Assembly (NCBI RefSeq): GCF_917563925.1
Contig: NZ_CAKJTJ010000001.1
Span: 1 to 64,000, forward strand
Length of the DNA: 64,000 nucleotides
DNA from: Sutcliffiella rhizosphaerae
GTDB taxonomy: Bacteria > Bacillota > Bacilli > Bacillales > Bacillaceae_I
Direction: 5' to 3'
In this document: piece by piece, positions 1 to 7,098 of the stretch
Position numbering within the stretch: position 1 is the stretch's first letter
How the letters are laid out: every line of letters starts with the position of its first letter
Translations under genes and position numbers: made by a program
Notes under the pieces: generated by a model
What the model was told of the DNA's origin: nothing
Database searches by the model: none
Seen by the model: only the letters and a program-made list of their open reading frames with translations

Positions 1-26
1 GAAAAAGAATAAAAAAGAAAAGGAAA

Positions 27-67
27 AAGGCAATTTTCCGCTTAAAAAGCAGACGGAAAATTGCCTT
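27..67. terminator. Hairpin, probable Rho-independent terminator
   Basis: A 14-bp perfect inverted repeat (27-40 and 54-67, arm AAGGCAATTTTCCG) with a 13-base loop. Read on the minus strand it is followed by a T-rich tract (TTTTTCCTTTTC), which fits a terminator for leftward transcription coming from efp. It could also serve a gene to the left of the window. The structure is clear; which transcript it ends is inferred. Confidence 0.6.
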
Positions 68-122
68 TGGGCATTCATTTTAGATTACTGAAATAAAAAA
101 CGTAACTTTTTCAGTGGCCTAT

Positions 123-389
123 TCACTTCTTGGGGGCATTTTAGTGTCAAGACAAAGGTACTTTTTCTTAAAGTTAATGCAATTCCCATGTTGATCGTAG
201 TGAAAGACACGAAGACTCCTGCGGGAGGAAGGGACATGGGAAGCCCCACAGGACGCAGTCCGAGGAGGTTCCCGGACCGCCCGCGGAAAGCGAAGCGTCT
301 GTAACGAAGATCAACAGTTCAATGCAAAGACTAAAAAAATGGGTTTGTCAACAGTCTGAAATGCCCCCATCACTTCTTGGGGGCATTTT
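123..389. repeat. 20-bp direct repeats flanking repeat copy 1
   Basis: TCACTTCTTGGGGGCATTTT occurs at 123-142 and again at 370-389, one copy on either side of the 217-bp element. The right copy forms half of the efp terminator. It may be a long target duplication or a local duplication made when the element arrived. The element's second copy shows no comparable flanking repeat, so the origin is uncertain. Confidence 0.7.
143..359 (+). repeat. 217-bp dispersed repeat, copy 1 (MITE-like, non-coding)
   Basis: This segment recurs in inverted orientation at 45730-45946; aligning the two by eye I count 5 mismatches and no gaps over 217 bases (about 98% identity). The core (about 194-316) is GC-rich between AT-rich arms and is bounded by GTTGATC and GATCAAC, so it can fold into a long imperfect hairpin. 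The outer ends form a poor terminal inverted repeat (about AGACTGTTGACAAA against TAGTGTCAAGACAAA). I see no open reading frame of note. It resembles the intergenic repeats common in Bacillus genomes with a CTCCTGCGGGAGG-type core; that similarity is from memory. Copy 1 sits just downstream of efp. Confidence 0.85.
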
Positions 390-390
390 T
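359..390 (-). terminator. efp terminator
   Basis: The inverted repeat AAATGCCCCCA (359-369) and TGGGGGCATTT (379-389) ends 5 bases before the efp stop codon. On the minus strand the stem is followed by only a weak T tract, because the 217-bp repeat starts there. It is likely the original efp terminator or a version rebuilt by insertion of the repeat. Confidence 0.6.
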
Positions 391-394
391 GAAA

Positions 395-952
395 TTACGC
401 TCTAGAAACGTAAGAAGAGTCCGTCGTATTAATAATTAAAACATCGCCTTCATTAATAAAGAATGGTACGTTTACAGTCACACCTGTTTCCATAACTGCA
501 GGCTTGGAACCACCAGAAGCAGTATCACCTTTAATTCCTGGCTCTGTTTCTGCCACTTTCAATTCTACTGTATTTGGAAGCTCTACTCCAAGAGTTTCAC
601 TTTGGTACATCATGATGGATATTTCCATGTTTTCTTTCAAGAATTTCAGCTCATATTCAATTTGAGCAGAAGGAAGTTCCAACTGGTCGAAGGATTCAGT
701 ATCCATGAATACATGCATATCGCCATTTGCGTATAGGTATTGCATTTTTCGGTTATCGATTTGTGCTTTTGCCACTTTTTCACCAGCACGGAATGTTTTT
801 TCTTGGATTGCACCGTTACGAAGGTTACGAAGTTTTGAACGAACGAACGCTGCACCTTTTCCAGGTTTTACGTGTTGGAAATCAAGAACACGCCAAATAC
901 CATTGTCCACTTCAATTGTTAATCCTGTACGAAAATCGTTTACTGAAATCAT
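395..952 (-). CDS. efp: Elongation factor P
   Basis: EF-P binds stalled ribosomes between the P and E sites and promotes peptide bonds at polyproline stretches. The 185 residues match the family length. The N-terminal KOW-like domain carries [11 protein letters not shown] with Lys32 at the loop tip; in Bacillus this lysine is modified with 5-aminopentanol. Two OB domains follow. The ATG at 952 is preceded by AGGAGG with 8-base spacing, a strong site that fixes the start. It follows yqhT by about 95 bases and probably shares the aroQ-yqhT transcript, with a possible own promoter in the gap. The identification is secure. Confidence 0.97.
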   Translation of the reverse strand: MISVNDFRTGLTIEVDNGIWRVLDFQHVKPGKGAAFVRSKLRNLRNGAIQEKTFRAGEKVAKAQIDNRKMQYLYANGDMHVFMDTESFDQLELPSAQIEYELKFLKENMEISIMMYQSETLGVELPNTVELKVAETEPGIKGDTASGGSKPAVMETGVTVNVPFFINEGDVLIINTTDSSYVSRA

Positions 953-1047
953 TAAATTGTTCCTCCTAAAGCCATGTAATTAGGGATAACTTATTCGTAT
1001 TGTAACCTTGAGTTGAAAACTCTAGTACACGAAAAAAGAGATGCCTT

Positions 1048-2109
1048 TTACAAAATAATAAGTTCTTTTGTAGAGAAGGAAAGTGTTTCGTTACCTGTTT
1101 CTGTAACGATTGTATCGTCCTCGATACGCACTCCACCTAATCCAGCTACATAAATTCCTGGTTCTACAGTTACAACCATTCCTGGCTCTAACACCGTTTC
1201 AGATTTCACTGATAAAGAAGGGCCTTCATGTACTTCCATTCCAAGGCCATGGCCAGTGGAATGACCGAAATACTCCCCATAGCCTTTTTCTGTTATATAG
1301 TCACGGGTAAGTGCATCCGCTTGACGGCCTGTGATTCCGGCTTTAATACCATTCATTCCACGTAATTGCGCTTCTAAAACAATATTGTAGATGTTACGAA
1401 GCTCATCACTTGGCTCTCCTACTGCAATGGTTCTCGTAATGTCAGAATTGAAACCTTTATAATGAGCTCCAAAATCCATCGTTACAAATTCGCCTTTTTC
1501 GATTACCTTATCAGACGCAACACCATGAGGCAGTGCTGAACGGTAGCCAGAAGCAACAATAATATCAAACGATGAAGATACTGCACCTTGTTTGCGCATG
1601 AAAAATTCCAACTCATTAGAAACATCTAATTCTGTTAGTCCAGGTTTAATATATGTAAGAATATGCTCAAAAGCAGCGTCTGCAATTTGGGTAGCTTCCT
1701 TTAATATCTTAATCTCTTGCTCACTCTTAATCAAGCGTAACTTTTCAATAACTCCTGAAACTGGAACAAGATCTGTTTTAATAGTGGATTTATAGTTTAA
1801 ATAGGTGGAGAAGGATACATGGTCCTGCTCAAAACCTAGCTTCGTAATCCCTAATTCCTTCACGACATTGGCGATCTCTTCTACTAACCCGCCTTTATGC
1901 TGAACGATATCGAATCCTTCACATTGCTTTGCTGCTTGCTCAGTATAGCGGAAATCAGTAATAAAAACCGCCTTTTCCCCTGAAATGACAGCAACTCCTG
2001 CAGTCCCAGTAAAGCCAGTAATATATTGGCGATTTGTCGCACTTGTAACGAGTAATGCATCAATTCCAGAAGTTTGGAATGACTCTCTCAATTTGGTTAT
2101 TTTTGTCAT
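1048..2109 (-). CDS. yqhT: M24 family Xaa-Pro aminopeptidase/dipeptidase YqhT
   Basis: This is a cytoplasmic metallopeptidase of the pita-bread fold that removes residues next to proline. The N-terminal creatinase-like domain spans about 1-125 and the catalytic domain about 130-353. All five metal ligands are visible: Asp212 (MDFGAHY), Asp223 (NSDITRT), His287 (GHSTGHG), Glu316 (VEPGIY) and Glu330 (RIEDD). At 353 residues it has the length of B. subtilis YqhT/PapA. Its ATG overlaps the aroQ stop as ATGA (2106-2109), so the two are translationally coupled, and efp follows. This aroQ-yqhT-efp order is the usual one in Bacillus. The exact peptide substrate is not known from sequence. Confidence 0.93.
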   Translation of the reverse strand: MTKITKLRESFQTSGIDALLVTSATNRQYITGFTGTAGVAVISGEKAVFITDFRYTEQAAKQCEGFDIVQHKGGLVEEIANVVKELGITKLGFEQDHVSFSTYLNYKSTIKTDLVPVSGVIEKLRLIKSEQEIKILKEATQIADAAFEHILTYIKPGLTELDVSNELEFFMRKQGAVSSSFDIIVASGYRSALPHGVASDKVIEKGEFVTMDFGAHYKGFNSDITRTIAVGEPSDELRNIYNIVLEAQLRGMNGIKAGITGRQADALTRDYITEKGYGEYFGHSTGHGLGMEVHEGPSLSVKSETVLEPGMVVTVEPGIYVAGLGGVRIEDDTIVTETGNETLSFSTKELIIL

Positions 2110-2549
2110 TGTGTTTCCCCCTCTACTTTTTTCATTATTGCTTGTATTGCTAACTCATAGCCATGGAACCCAAGTCCGACAATTTGTCCTGCGGTTACAG
2201 CCGCTAAAACAGAGGTATGTCTAAACTCTTCTCGTTTATGTATGTTGGAAATATGAACTTCCATTACTGGGATGCTAATGCTTGCAATAGCGTCACGTAT
2301 GGCATAACTATAGTGTGTAAATGCCCCAGGATTCATTACTACACCATCATAGCTCTCTTCTGAATCATGGAGTATATCAATCAGCTCACCTTCATGATTA
2401 CTTTGAAAGAAATTCATATCCACATTCTGTATCTTCCCATAAGCTAACAGCCGTTCTTCTAGATCTTTCAATGTCTGGTTGCCATATACATCTGGCTCCC
2501 TCATCCCAAGCCGGTTAAGATTGGGTCCATTGAGAATTAGTAAGCGCAT
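2106..2549 (-). CDS. aroQ: Type II 3-dehydroquinate dehydratase
   Basis: It catalyses the third step of the shikimate pathway (3-dehydroquinate to 3-dehydroshikimate) in the cytoplasm, as a dodecamer in this family. The signature GPNLNRLGMREPDVYG holds the catalytic Arg and Tyr loop; the HYSYAIRDAI helix and EVHISN segment carry the histidines and substrate contacts. I chose the ATG at 2549 (147 residues, MRLLILNGPNLN), as in the family; an ATG at 2570 lies upstream of the Shine-Dalgarno GAAAGGAAG and would add a poor leader. The stop overlaps the yqhT start. A shikimate kinase gene lies far away at 30.2 kb. Confidence 0.95.
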   Translation of the reverse strand: MRLLILNGPNLNRLGMREPDVYGNQTLKDLEERLLAYGKIQNVDMNFFQSNHEGELIDILHDSEESYDGVVMNPGAFTHYSYAIRDAIASISIPVMEVHISNIHKREEFRHTSVLAAVTAGQIVGLGFHGYELAIQAIMKKVEGETQ

Positions 2550-2577
2550 TGCTTCAACACTTCCTTTCAAAAGAAAA

Positions 2578-2744
2578 GAATGTTCACTTACTGAACATTC
2601 TCAGACAATTGTTTTCGTTTGTCGACTTTGTCATTTGCACATATACCCACACAGTCAAATTACCAAGGTCAAATGCTCCGACTGGCACATCTGTAATTTT
2701 TAATACCTTGTCTGTACAATGAAAATGTTCAATTACTGAACATT
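2578..2744. promoter_or_regulatory. Pair of matching palindromes upstream of aroQ
   Basis: Two near-identical inverted repeats lie between yqhR and aroQ: GAATGTTCA-CTTAC-TGAACATTC at 2578-2600 and AATGTTCA-ATTAC-TGAACATT at 2724-2744, about 145 bases apart centre to centre. On the minus strand the first is followed by TTTTCTTTT and sits about 30 bases before the aroQ start. They could be twin operators for an unknown repressor, weak attenuator hairpins, or the ends of a small element. A possible -35 (TTGACC) lies between them. The function is inferred only. Confidence 0.5.
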
Positions 2745-2767
2745 CTATCATATTTCCTCATTTCCTA

Positions 2768-3295
2768 CTACTCATTTGATGATGAATGCCCTTGTTCTTT
2801 TAGGCTTTGTTTTTGGCTTTGCATCTCATTATGCTCAAAAGATATGGAATATCCAACAAATACCCCAAAGAGGATATAGAGACAGATATTTGTCACATTC
2901 GTATCCAAAGTCAGTTCTCTAACTGTTTTAATAGATGGGAACATTGGGTTTAATAGAAAGAAAACTAGTGCCCAAAGAGCTCCTCCATAGATAATTCCTA
3001 TCCAAAACTGGTTGAATTTTTTTAATGCCATAGAGTAAATAAGAGCTGCACCAATTCCAAATAGTCCAAGGAGAATGACGCTGATAATATGACCAAGCCA
3101 ACCTTCCTTCCAATTTCCGAGTGCCCAAGGCTGTAGTACAACATTCGGACTTATTTCGGTAAAGCTGAAACTATATGCACAATAGCCAATTAAACTCCAG
3201 AAAACACCTCCAATGAAGCCAGTTACTACTACCTTGGTCATAAAGCTCATTGGTTCTTCCCGTTCATTTTGTTCTAATTTCTTTTTCTCACTCAT
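2768..3295 (-). CDS. yqhR: Conserved membrane protein YqhR
   Basis: Integral membrane protein of 175 residues. A charged N-terminus (MSEKKKLEQNEREE) is followed by four hydrophobic segments at about 20-43, 68-91, 97-114 and 134-152, then a polar tail. The function is unknown; length, topology and position between aroQ and yqhQ agree with YqhR of B. subtilis. The ATG at 3295 has GGGAG upstream with good spacing. It is divergent from yqhQ, with a 257-base gap that should hold promoters for both; I did not find a convincing consensus there. Confidence 0.85.
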   Translation of the reverse strand: MSEKKKLEQNEREEPMSFMTKVVVTGFIGGVFWSLIGYCAYSFSFTEISPNVVLQPWALGNWKEGWLGHIISVILLGLFGIGAALIYSMALKKFNQFWIGIIYGGALWALVFFLLNPMFPSIKTVRELTLDTNVTNICLYILFGVFVGYSISFEHNEMQSQKQSLKEQGHSSSNE

Positions 3296-3552
3296 CTTTT
3301 TTCTCCCTTTTATAATGATAATTTACCCTTATCCTTCCAAAAAGTAGAATGAAACATTCATGAAAAAGAGGAAACAAGAAAATGTTATAGAGTAGAGGTT
3401 TTTGAGCTTTTCGGGTAGAATATTAAATGAAGGCACATTTTTGCTATAAGTGTAAATAGGTTAGTGTATTGTAATTTTTGTCATGTTATCAATGATTAAA
3501 TTCTAAGTAAAAAGAATTATTTTCTTCTAAGAAAAGTTAGGTTGGTGCTATT

Positions 3553-4500
3553 ATGTCAAATGATTCAAAACCAGTTTATGGAGGACAAGCGGTAGTAGAG
3601 GGTGTAATGTTTGGAGGTAAACGCCATTATGTTACCGCCATCCGTAGAAAAGATGATTCTATTGAATATCTTCATGTTCCAAGAAAATCAAATCCCTCCT
3701 TACAGAAACTAAAAAAAATCCCCTTTTTACGAGGAATTGTAGCGATTGTAGAGGCAGCAGGAAATGGTTCTAAGCATCTAAACTTCTCAACAGAGCGCTA
3801 TGATGTAGATCCTAGTCAAGATGAGGAAGAAATATTTAATAAAAAGGAACCTTCCAAACTTGAAATGATACTTAGTGTTGCAGCTGTTGGAATCCTATCT
3901 TTTATTTTCGGGAAGTTTATCTTCACACTTGTTCCTGTATTTCTAGCAGAATTAACAAGGCCGATTTTTTCTACTGACTTTTCACAAATTTTCATTGAAA
4001 CTATTTTTAAATTGATGCTCTTGTTTGCCTATATATATTTTATTTCTTTCACCCCTATTATCAGGAGGGTTTTTCAATACCACGGGGCAGAGCATAAAGT
4101 GATTAATGCTTTTGAAAACGGGAAGGAGTTAACTGTAAGCAATATCCAAGCAGAATCTCGTTTGCATTATCGCTGTGGGAGTAGTTTTATCCTATTTACT
4201 GTAATTGTAGGTTTCTTTGTTTATTTGCTTGTTCCAACAGATCCACTCTGGGCGCGTATTTTAAATCGTTTAGCACTTATTCCTGTTGTTCTTGGGATCT
4301 CATTTGAAGTGTTACAGTTAACCAATAAAGTTCGCGATATTCCAGTTTTAAAATTATTAGGTTATCCTGGACTTTGGCTTCAACTACTTACAACGAAGGA
4401 GCCAACAGACGATCAAGTGGAAGTTGCCATACATTCTTTTAACAAACTGTTAGAGCTAGAAGAAGATTCAGAGAAAAAGATTACAGAAGAAATAGTATAA
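3553..4500 (+). CDS. yqhQ: DUF1385 family membrane protein YqhQ
   Basis: Conserved membrane protein of unknown function. The N-terminus has the family signature YGGQAVVEGVMFGGKRHY, and YHGAEHKVINAFENG and HYRCGSSFILF carry the conserved Glu, His and Cys. Hydrophobic helices lie at about 107-128, 150-170, 215-235 and 245-262. The family is near-universal in Firmicutes and often neighbours peptidase and EF-P genes, but no activity is established. The ATG at 3553 is preceded by a modest AGGTTGGTG site. yqhP follows on the same strand after 85 bases. Confidence 0.9.
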   Translation: MSNDSKPVYGGQAVVEGVMFGGKRHYVTAIRRKDDSIEYLHVPRKSNPSLQKLKKIPFLRGIVAIVEAAGNGSKHLNFSTERYDVDPSQDEEEIFNKKEPSKLEMILSVAAVGILSFIFGKFIFTLVPVFLAELTRPIFSTDFSQIFIETIFKLMLLFAYIYFISFTPIIRRVFQYHGAEHKVINAFENGKELTVSNIQAESRLHYRCGSSFILFTVIVGFFVYLLVPTDPLWARILNRLALIPVVLGISFEVLQLTNKVRDIPVLKLLGYPGLWLQLLTTKEPTDDQVEVAIHSFNKLLELEEDSEKKITEEIV

Positions 4501-4585
4501 AAATCAGCAACAAGCCTTATCCTAGAAAATATACTATAAAACAATCAGTGATGGTAACTTGCTGGTTACCTGGGAGGTGGCACAG

Positions 4586-4987
4586 ATGAAAGGAAGCTTT
4601 CGAAAACCGATATTTTATACTCTCATATCATTAGCAGCTTTTGCTTTAATAGTGAATTTGTTTGAAAATCCAGGTGGATTATTTAGGAGTATCCTTTTAA
4701 TAATTGGTGGTGTGACTGTCTTTTATCTCATTTTCCGTCATTTTATCCAAGGTAGATTGGGTGGGGGAACAGATTCACGCTATAATAAGGCAGTAAAACA
4801 ATCTAAAAAGAGATACGGTTCCACAGGTTCAACAAGTTCTTCAAGTGCATCCAATTCAAGTGTCAGCCCAATTACAAATAAGGATCGTGCAAAATCCAAG
4901 CCTGCGGTACCAAAAAGAAAGGCACCAACTCATCTTACAGTAATTGATGGAAAAAAGGGCAAAAAGAAAAACCGAGCTTTCTTTTAA
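4586..4987 (+). CDS. yqhP: Small membrane protein YqhP (SA1362-like)
   Basis: 133 residues. Two hydrophobic segments (about 8-27 and 33-53) are followed by a Ser/Thr-rich, then Lys-rich cytoplasmic tail ending in GKKGKKKNRAFF. This matches the SA1362/YqhP type of conserved membrane protein, whose role is unknown. I chose the ATG at 4586 because GGGAGGTGG lies 6 bases upstream; an in-frame start at 4559 lacks a site. A short hairpin (GGTAAC-TTGCTG-GTTACC, 4554-4571) precedes the ribosome binding site. The gene lies downstream of yqhQ. Confidence 0.8.
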   Translation: MKGSFRKPIFYTLISLAAFALIVNLFENPGGLFRSILLIIGGVTVFYLIFRHFIQGRLGGGTDSRYNKAVKQSKKRYGSTGSTSSSSASNSSVSPITNKDRAKSKPAVPKRKAPTHLTVIDGKKGKKKNRAFF

Positions 4988-5008
4988 CGGAAGTGCGGTT
5001 TTTTTTCT
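4967..5008 (+). terminator. yqhQ-yqhP terminator
   Basis: AAAAACCG (4967-4974) pairs with CGGTTTTT (from 4996), followed by a run of eight T. The first arm lies in the last codons of yqhP. The loop is long (21 bases). Confidence 0.65.
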
Positions 5009-5063
5009 TCTTTAGTGCCTTGCACCTAAAGATCACAATAACGATTCAGTTACCGAATTTTGT

Positions 5064-5948
5064 TCAGTAACACCACCTCACCAAAAATGCCTCTGCTCTT
5101 TTTTTGCCAATTTCCACAAGTCCTCTTTTTCGTTCTTCCGTTAAGGCAAACTCTGTGACAGAAATGTGATCCATTGGGATGAAAATAATATCTTTTTCAT
5201 GCCTGGAGGAAATATGTTTCGCATCATGGGCATCTTTCATCGTTTCAAATAATGCACCAAACATAGTAATGGCATTATTTATCTGATTTACTGGACGATC
5301 CTCTTGCTTGGCGCTTAATTTAATTCCAAGCACCGGACGAACTTTTGGTATTCTATCATTATCAAAAAGCCATATAGGAAAATTGCTCAGTACACCCCCA
5401 TCAACGAATAAATAGGTGACACCTTTGCTTTTTATTTTGATTGGTTCAAAAAAGTAAGGAATACTACAGCTCATTCGAACTGCTTTGGCCACTGAAAAAT
5501 TCTTAGGATCAATTTGATATTGCGGAAGATCATCTGGAAGCACAGCTATTCTACCACCTGTTAAGTCAGATGCAATAATTCGCAGATAATCTTTAGGAAG
5601 ATCCCCAAATGTGGTTACTCCTTTTTTGGCTAATTTTTCTGCTAACCACTTTTCCAGAACATCCCCCTTATATAGCCCTAGACGCCAATAAAGTAATATC
5701 CATTTTGTAATCGGGGAAGGTAAAAATGTCCTTCGTTGATCCAAGAAGTTCATAATATCTGTTTCTGCCATCATTTCATAGATTTCATTTGCCGTATATC
5801 CAGCAGCTGAAAATGCAGCCACAATGGAGCCTGCACTCGTTCCTGCAAGCCTTTGAAACTGTAAGCCTCGAGCTTCCACAGCTTTCAACGCACCAATTAA
5901 GGCAAAACCTTTGATTCCCCCACCCGAAAAAACGCCATCTATTTTCAT
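5064..5948 (-). CDS. yqhO: Patatin-like phospholipase YqhO
   Basis: Cytoplasmic patatin-family acyl hydrolase of 294 residues. The N-terminus carries the oxyanion-hole motif FSGGGIKG, the nucleophile elbow GTSAGS holds the catalytic serine, and the Asp of the catalytic dyad is in VDGGVLSNFP. There is no signal peptide. I chose ATG 5948, which has GAGGGGG 5-6 bases upstream; an ATG at 5969 is too close to its AAGGAG. The gene converges with yqhP. The substrate (a lysophospholipid or neutral lipid) cannot be told from sequence. Confidence 0.88.
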   Translation of the reverse strand: MKIDGVFSGGGIKGFALIGALKAVEARGLQFQRLAGTSAGSIVAAFSAAGYTANEIYEMMAETDIMNFLDQRRTFLPSPITKWILLYWRLGLYKGDVLEKWLAEKLAKKGVTTFGDLPKDYLRIIASDLTGGRIAVLPDDLPQYQIDPKNFSVAKAVRMSCSIPYFFEPIKIKSKGVTYLFVDGGVLSNFPIWLFDNDRIPKVRPVLGIKLSAKQEDRPVNQINNAITMFGALFETMKDAHDAKHISSRHEKDIIFIPMDHISVTEFALTEERKRGLVEIGKKRAEAFLVRWCY

Positions 5949-6013
5949 AGGGACCCCCTCAATCACCATACTCCTTTTACATCATAATGTGGGGGAGCCT
6001 AGATTATTCCGAC

Positions 6014-6068
6014 AAATAAAAAAACAGAGGCTGTCCAGAATGACGTAACTGTCGTCTATCAGCCCCTG
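6014..6068 (-). terminator. mntR terminator
   Basis: On the minus strand CAGGGGCTG (6068-6060) pairs with CAGCCTCTG (6033-6025) and is followed by seven T and T-rich sequence. It lies 10 bases past the mntR stop. Confidence 0.8.
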
Positions 6069-6077
6069 CATGTTTAT

Positions 6078-6500
6078 TTAGTTATCTTCACTTTGCTTTT
6101 GTATGGATTGAAGCGCATTTATTCGCATTTTATCTTCTTCAAAGTATTGGACTAAATCACCAATTCTATCAATGGCATTCCAGCTTAAGTGATGCTCAAT
6201 ACCTTCCACGTCGTCATAGATATTTTCTTCCTCTACACCGATTACCCGTAAAAATTGTTCTAATAGTTCGTGACGATATAGTAAGCGTTTTCCTATTTTT
6301 TTCCCTTTAGCCGTCAACACAAGGCCTCGGTACTTTTCATAAATTAAGTACTGGTCCTTATCAAGTTTTTGAACCATTTTCGTAACTGAAGATGGATGAA
6401 CTGCTAGTGCTTCTGCAATATCTGATACCCGTGCATACCCTTTATCTTCAATAAGCTTATAAATTTGTTCTATGTAATCTTCCATACTTGGGGTTGGCAT
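6078..6500 (-). CDS. mntR: Manganese-responsive transcriptional regulator MntR
   Basis: DtxR-family repressor that binds Mn(II) and shuts off manganese uptake genes (mntH, mntABCD in Bacillus). The winged helix spans about 1-70 and the dimerisation domain 71-140. All metal ligands known from B. subtilis MntR are at the same positions: Asp8, Glu11, His77, Glu99, Glu102 and His103. I chose ATG 6500 (140 residues), with GGAGGG 5 bases upstream; a longer frame to 6524 adds MDWKWRDI, absent from the family. The gene is monocistronic with its own terminator. Confidence 0.96.
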   Translation of the reverse strand: MPTPSMEDYIEQIYKLIEDKGYARVSDIAEALAVHPSSVTKMVQKLDKDQYLIYEKYRGLVLTAKGKKIGKRLLYRHELLEQFLRVIGVEEENIYDDVEGIEHHLSWNAIDRIGDLVQYFEEDKMRINALQSIQKQSEDN

Positions 6501-6591
6501 GATATCCCTCCATTTCCAATCCACGTCCTAAAGCCGTCCAATAAAATGATACCTTAACTTAGAAAGGATGACAAGCAAGTGATTGATTAGT

Positions 6592-7023
6592 TTAAGAAGT
6601 CTTTTTTCTGAGTAGGTAAGGTACTGTCGATATTTTTTCTGAAAAATTTATTGGTTGATTAGTTAAATATATGTAGCTTTCTGCTTCATCCACTTTCATC
6701 CATGTTACATCTTCTATCTCATCAGGCATGGAAATATTAATTTTACCGCCGGAAATACTTCCTGTAAAAAGAAAAAATATTACATGATGTCCTCTATCTT
6801 CAAAGAAAGCTTCTTGAATGGTAAACACATCATGAATATTTACATCCAAACCGGTTTCTTCTCTAACTTCTCTCACTGCTGCTTGCTGCAGAGTCTCTCC
6901 TGCTTCTACCGCTCCACCGGGTAAAGTAAAATAAGAACCATTTGATCCTTTGTTTTTAACCATTAATACTTTTTCTTTCATCTCGTCAAAAAGTAGTACA
7001 TACGCGACATCGACTCGTTTCAA
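6592..7023 (-). CDS. Nudix hydrolase
   Basis: 143-residue Nudix-fold pyrophosphohydrolase. The Nudix box is intact: GGAVEAGETLQQAAVREVREETGL (about 36-59) with the REVREE Mg-binding glutamates. Such proteins cleave nucleoside diphosphates linked to another moiety; the substrate here is not predictable. The start is TTG at 7023 with GAGGGTG 7 bases upstream. The gene lies between nrdJ and mntR, behind the nrdJ terminator, so it is probably transcribed separately or by readthrough. Confidence 0.85.
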   Translation of the reverse strand: MKRVDVAYVLLFDEMKEKVLMVKNKGSNGSYFTLPGGAVEAGETLQQAAVREVREETGLDVNIHDVFTIQEAFFEDRGHHVIFFLFTGSISGGKINISMPDEIEDVTWMKVDEAESYIYLTNQPINFSEKISTVPYLLRKKTS

Positions 7024-7048
7024 TAGTTTTCACCCTCTCTTTTCATCA

Positions 7049-7088
7049 ATAAAAACGAACACAACATCATCTAGATATTGTGTTCGTT
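7049..7088 (-). terminator. nrdJ terminator
   Basis: Perfect 11-bp inverted repeat AACGAACACAA (7054-7064) and TTGTGTTCGTT (7078-7088), followed on the minus strand by five T. It lies 11 bases past the nrdJ stop. Confidence 0.88.
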
Positions 7089-7098
7089 CGATTGGTCA

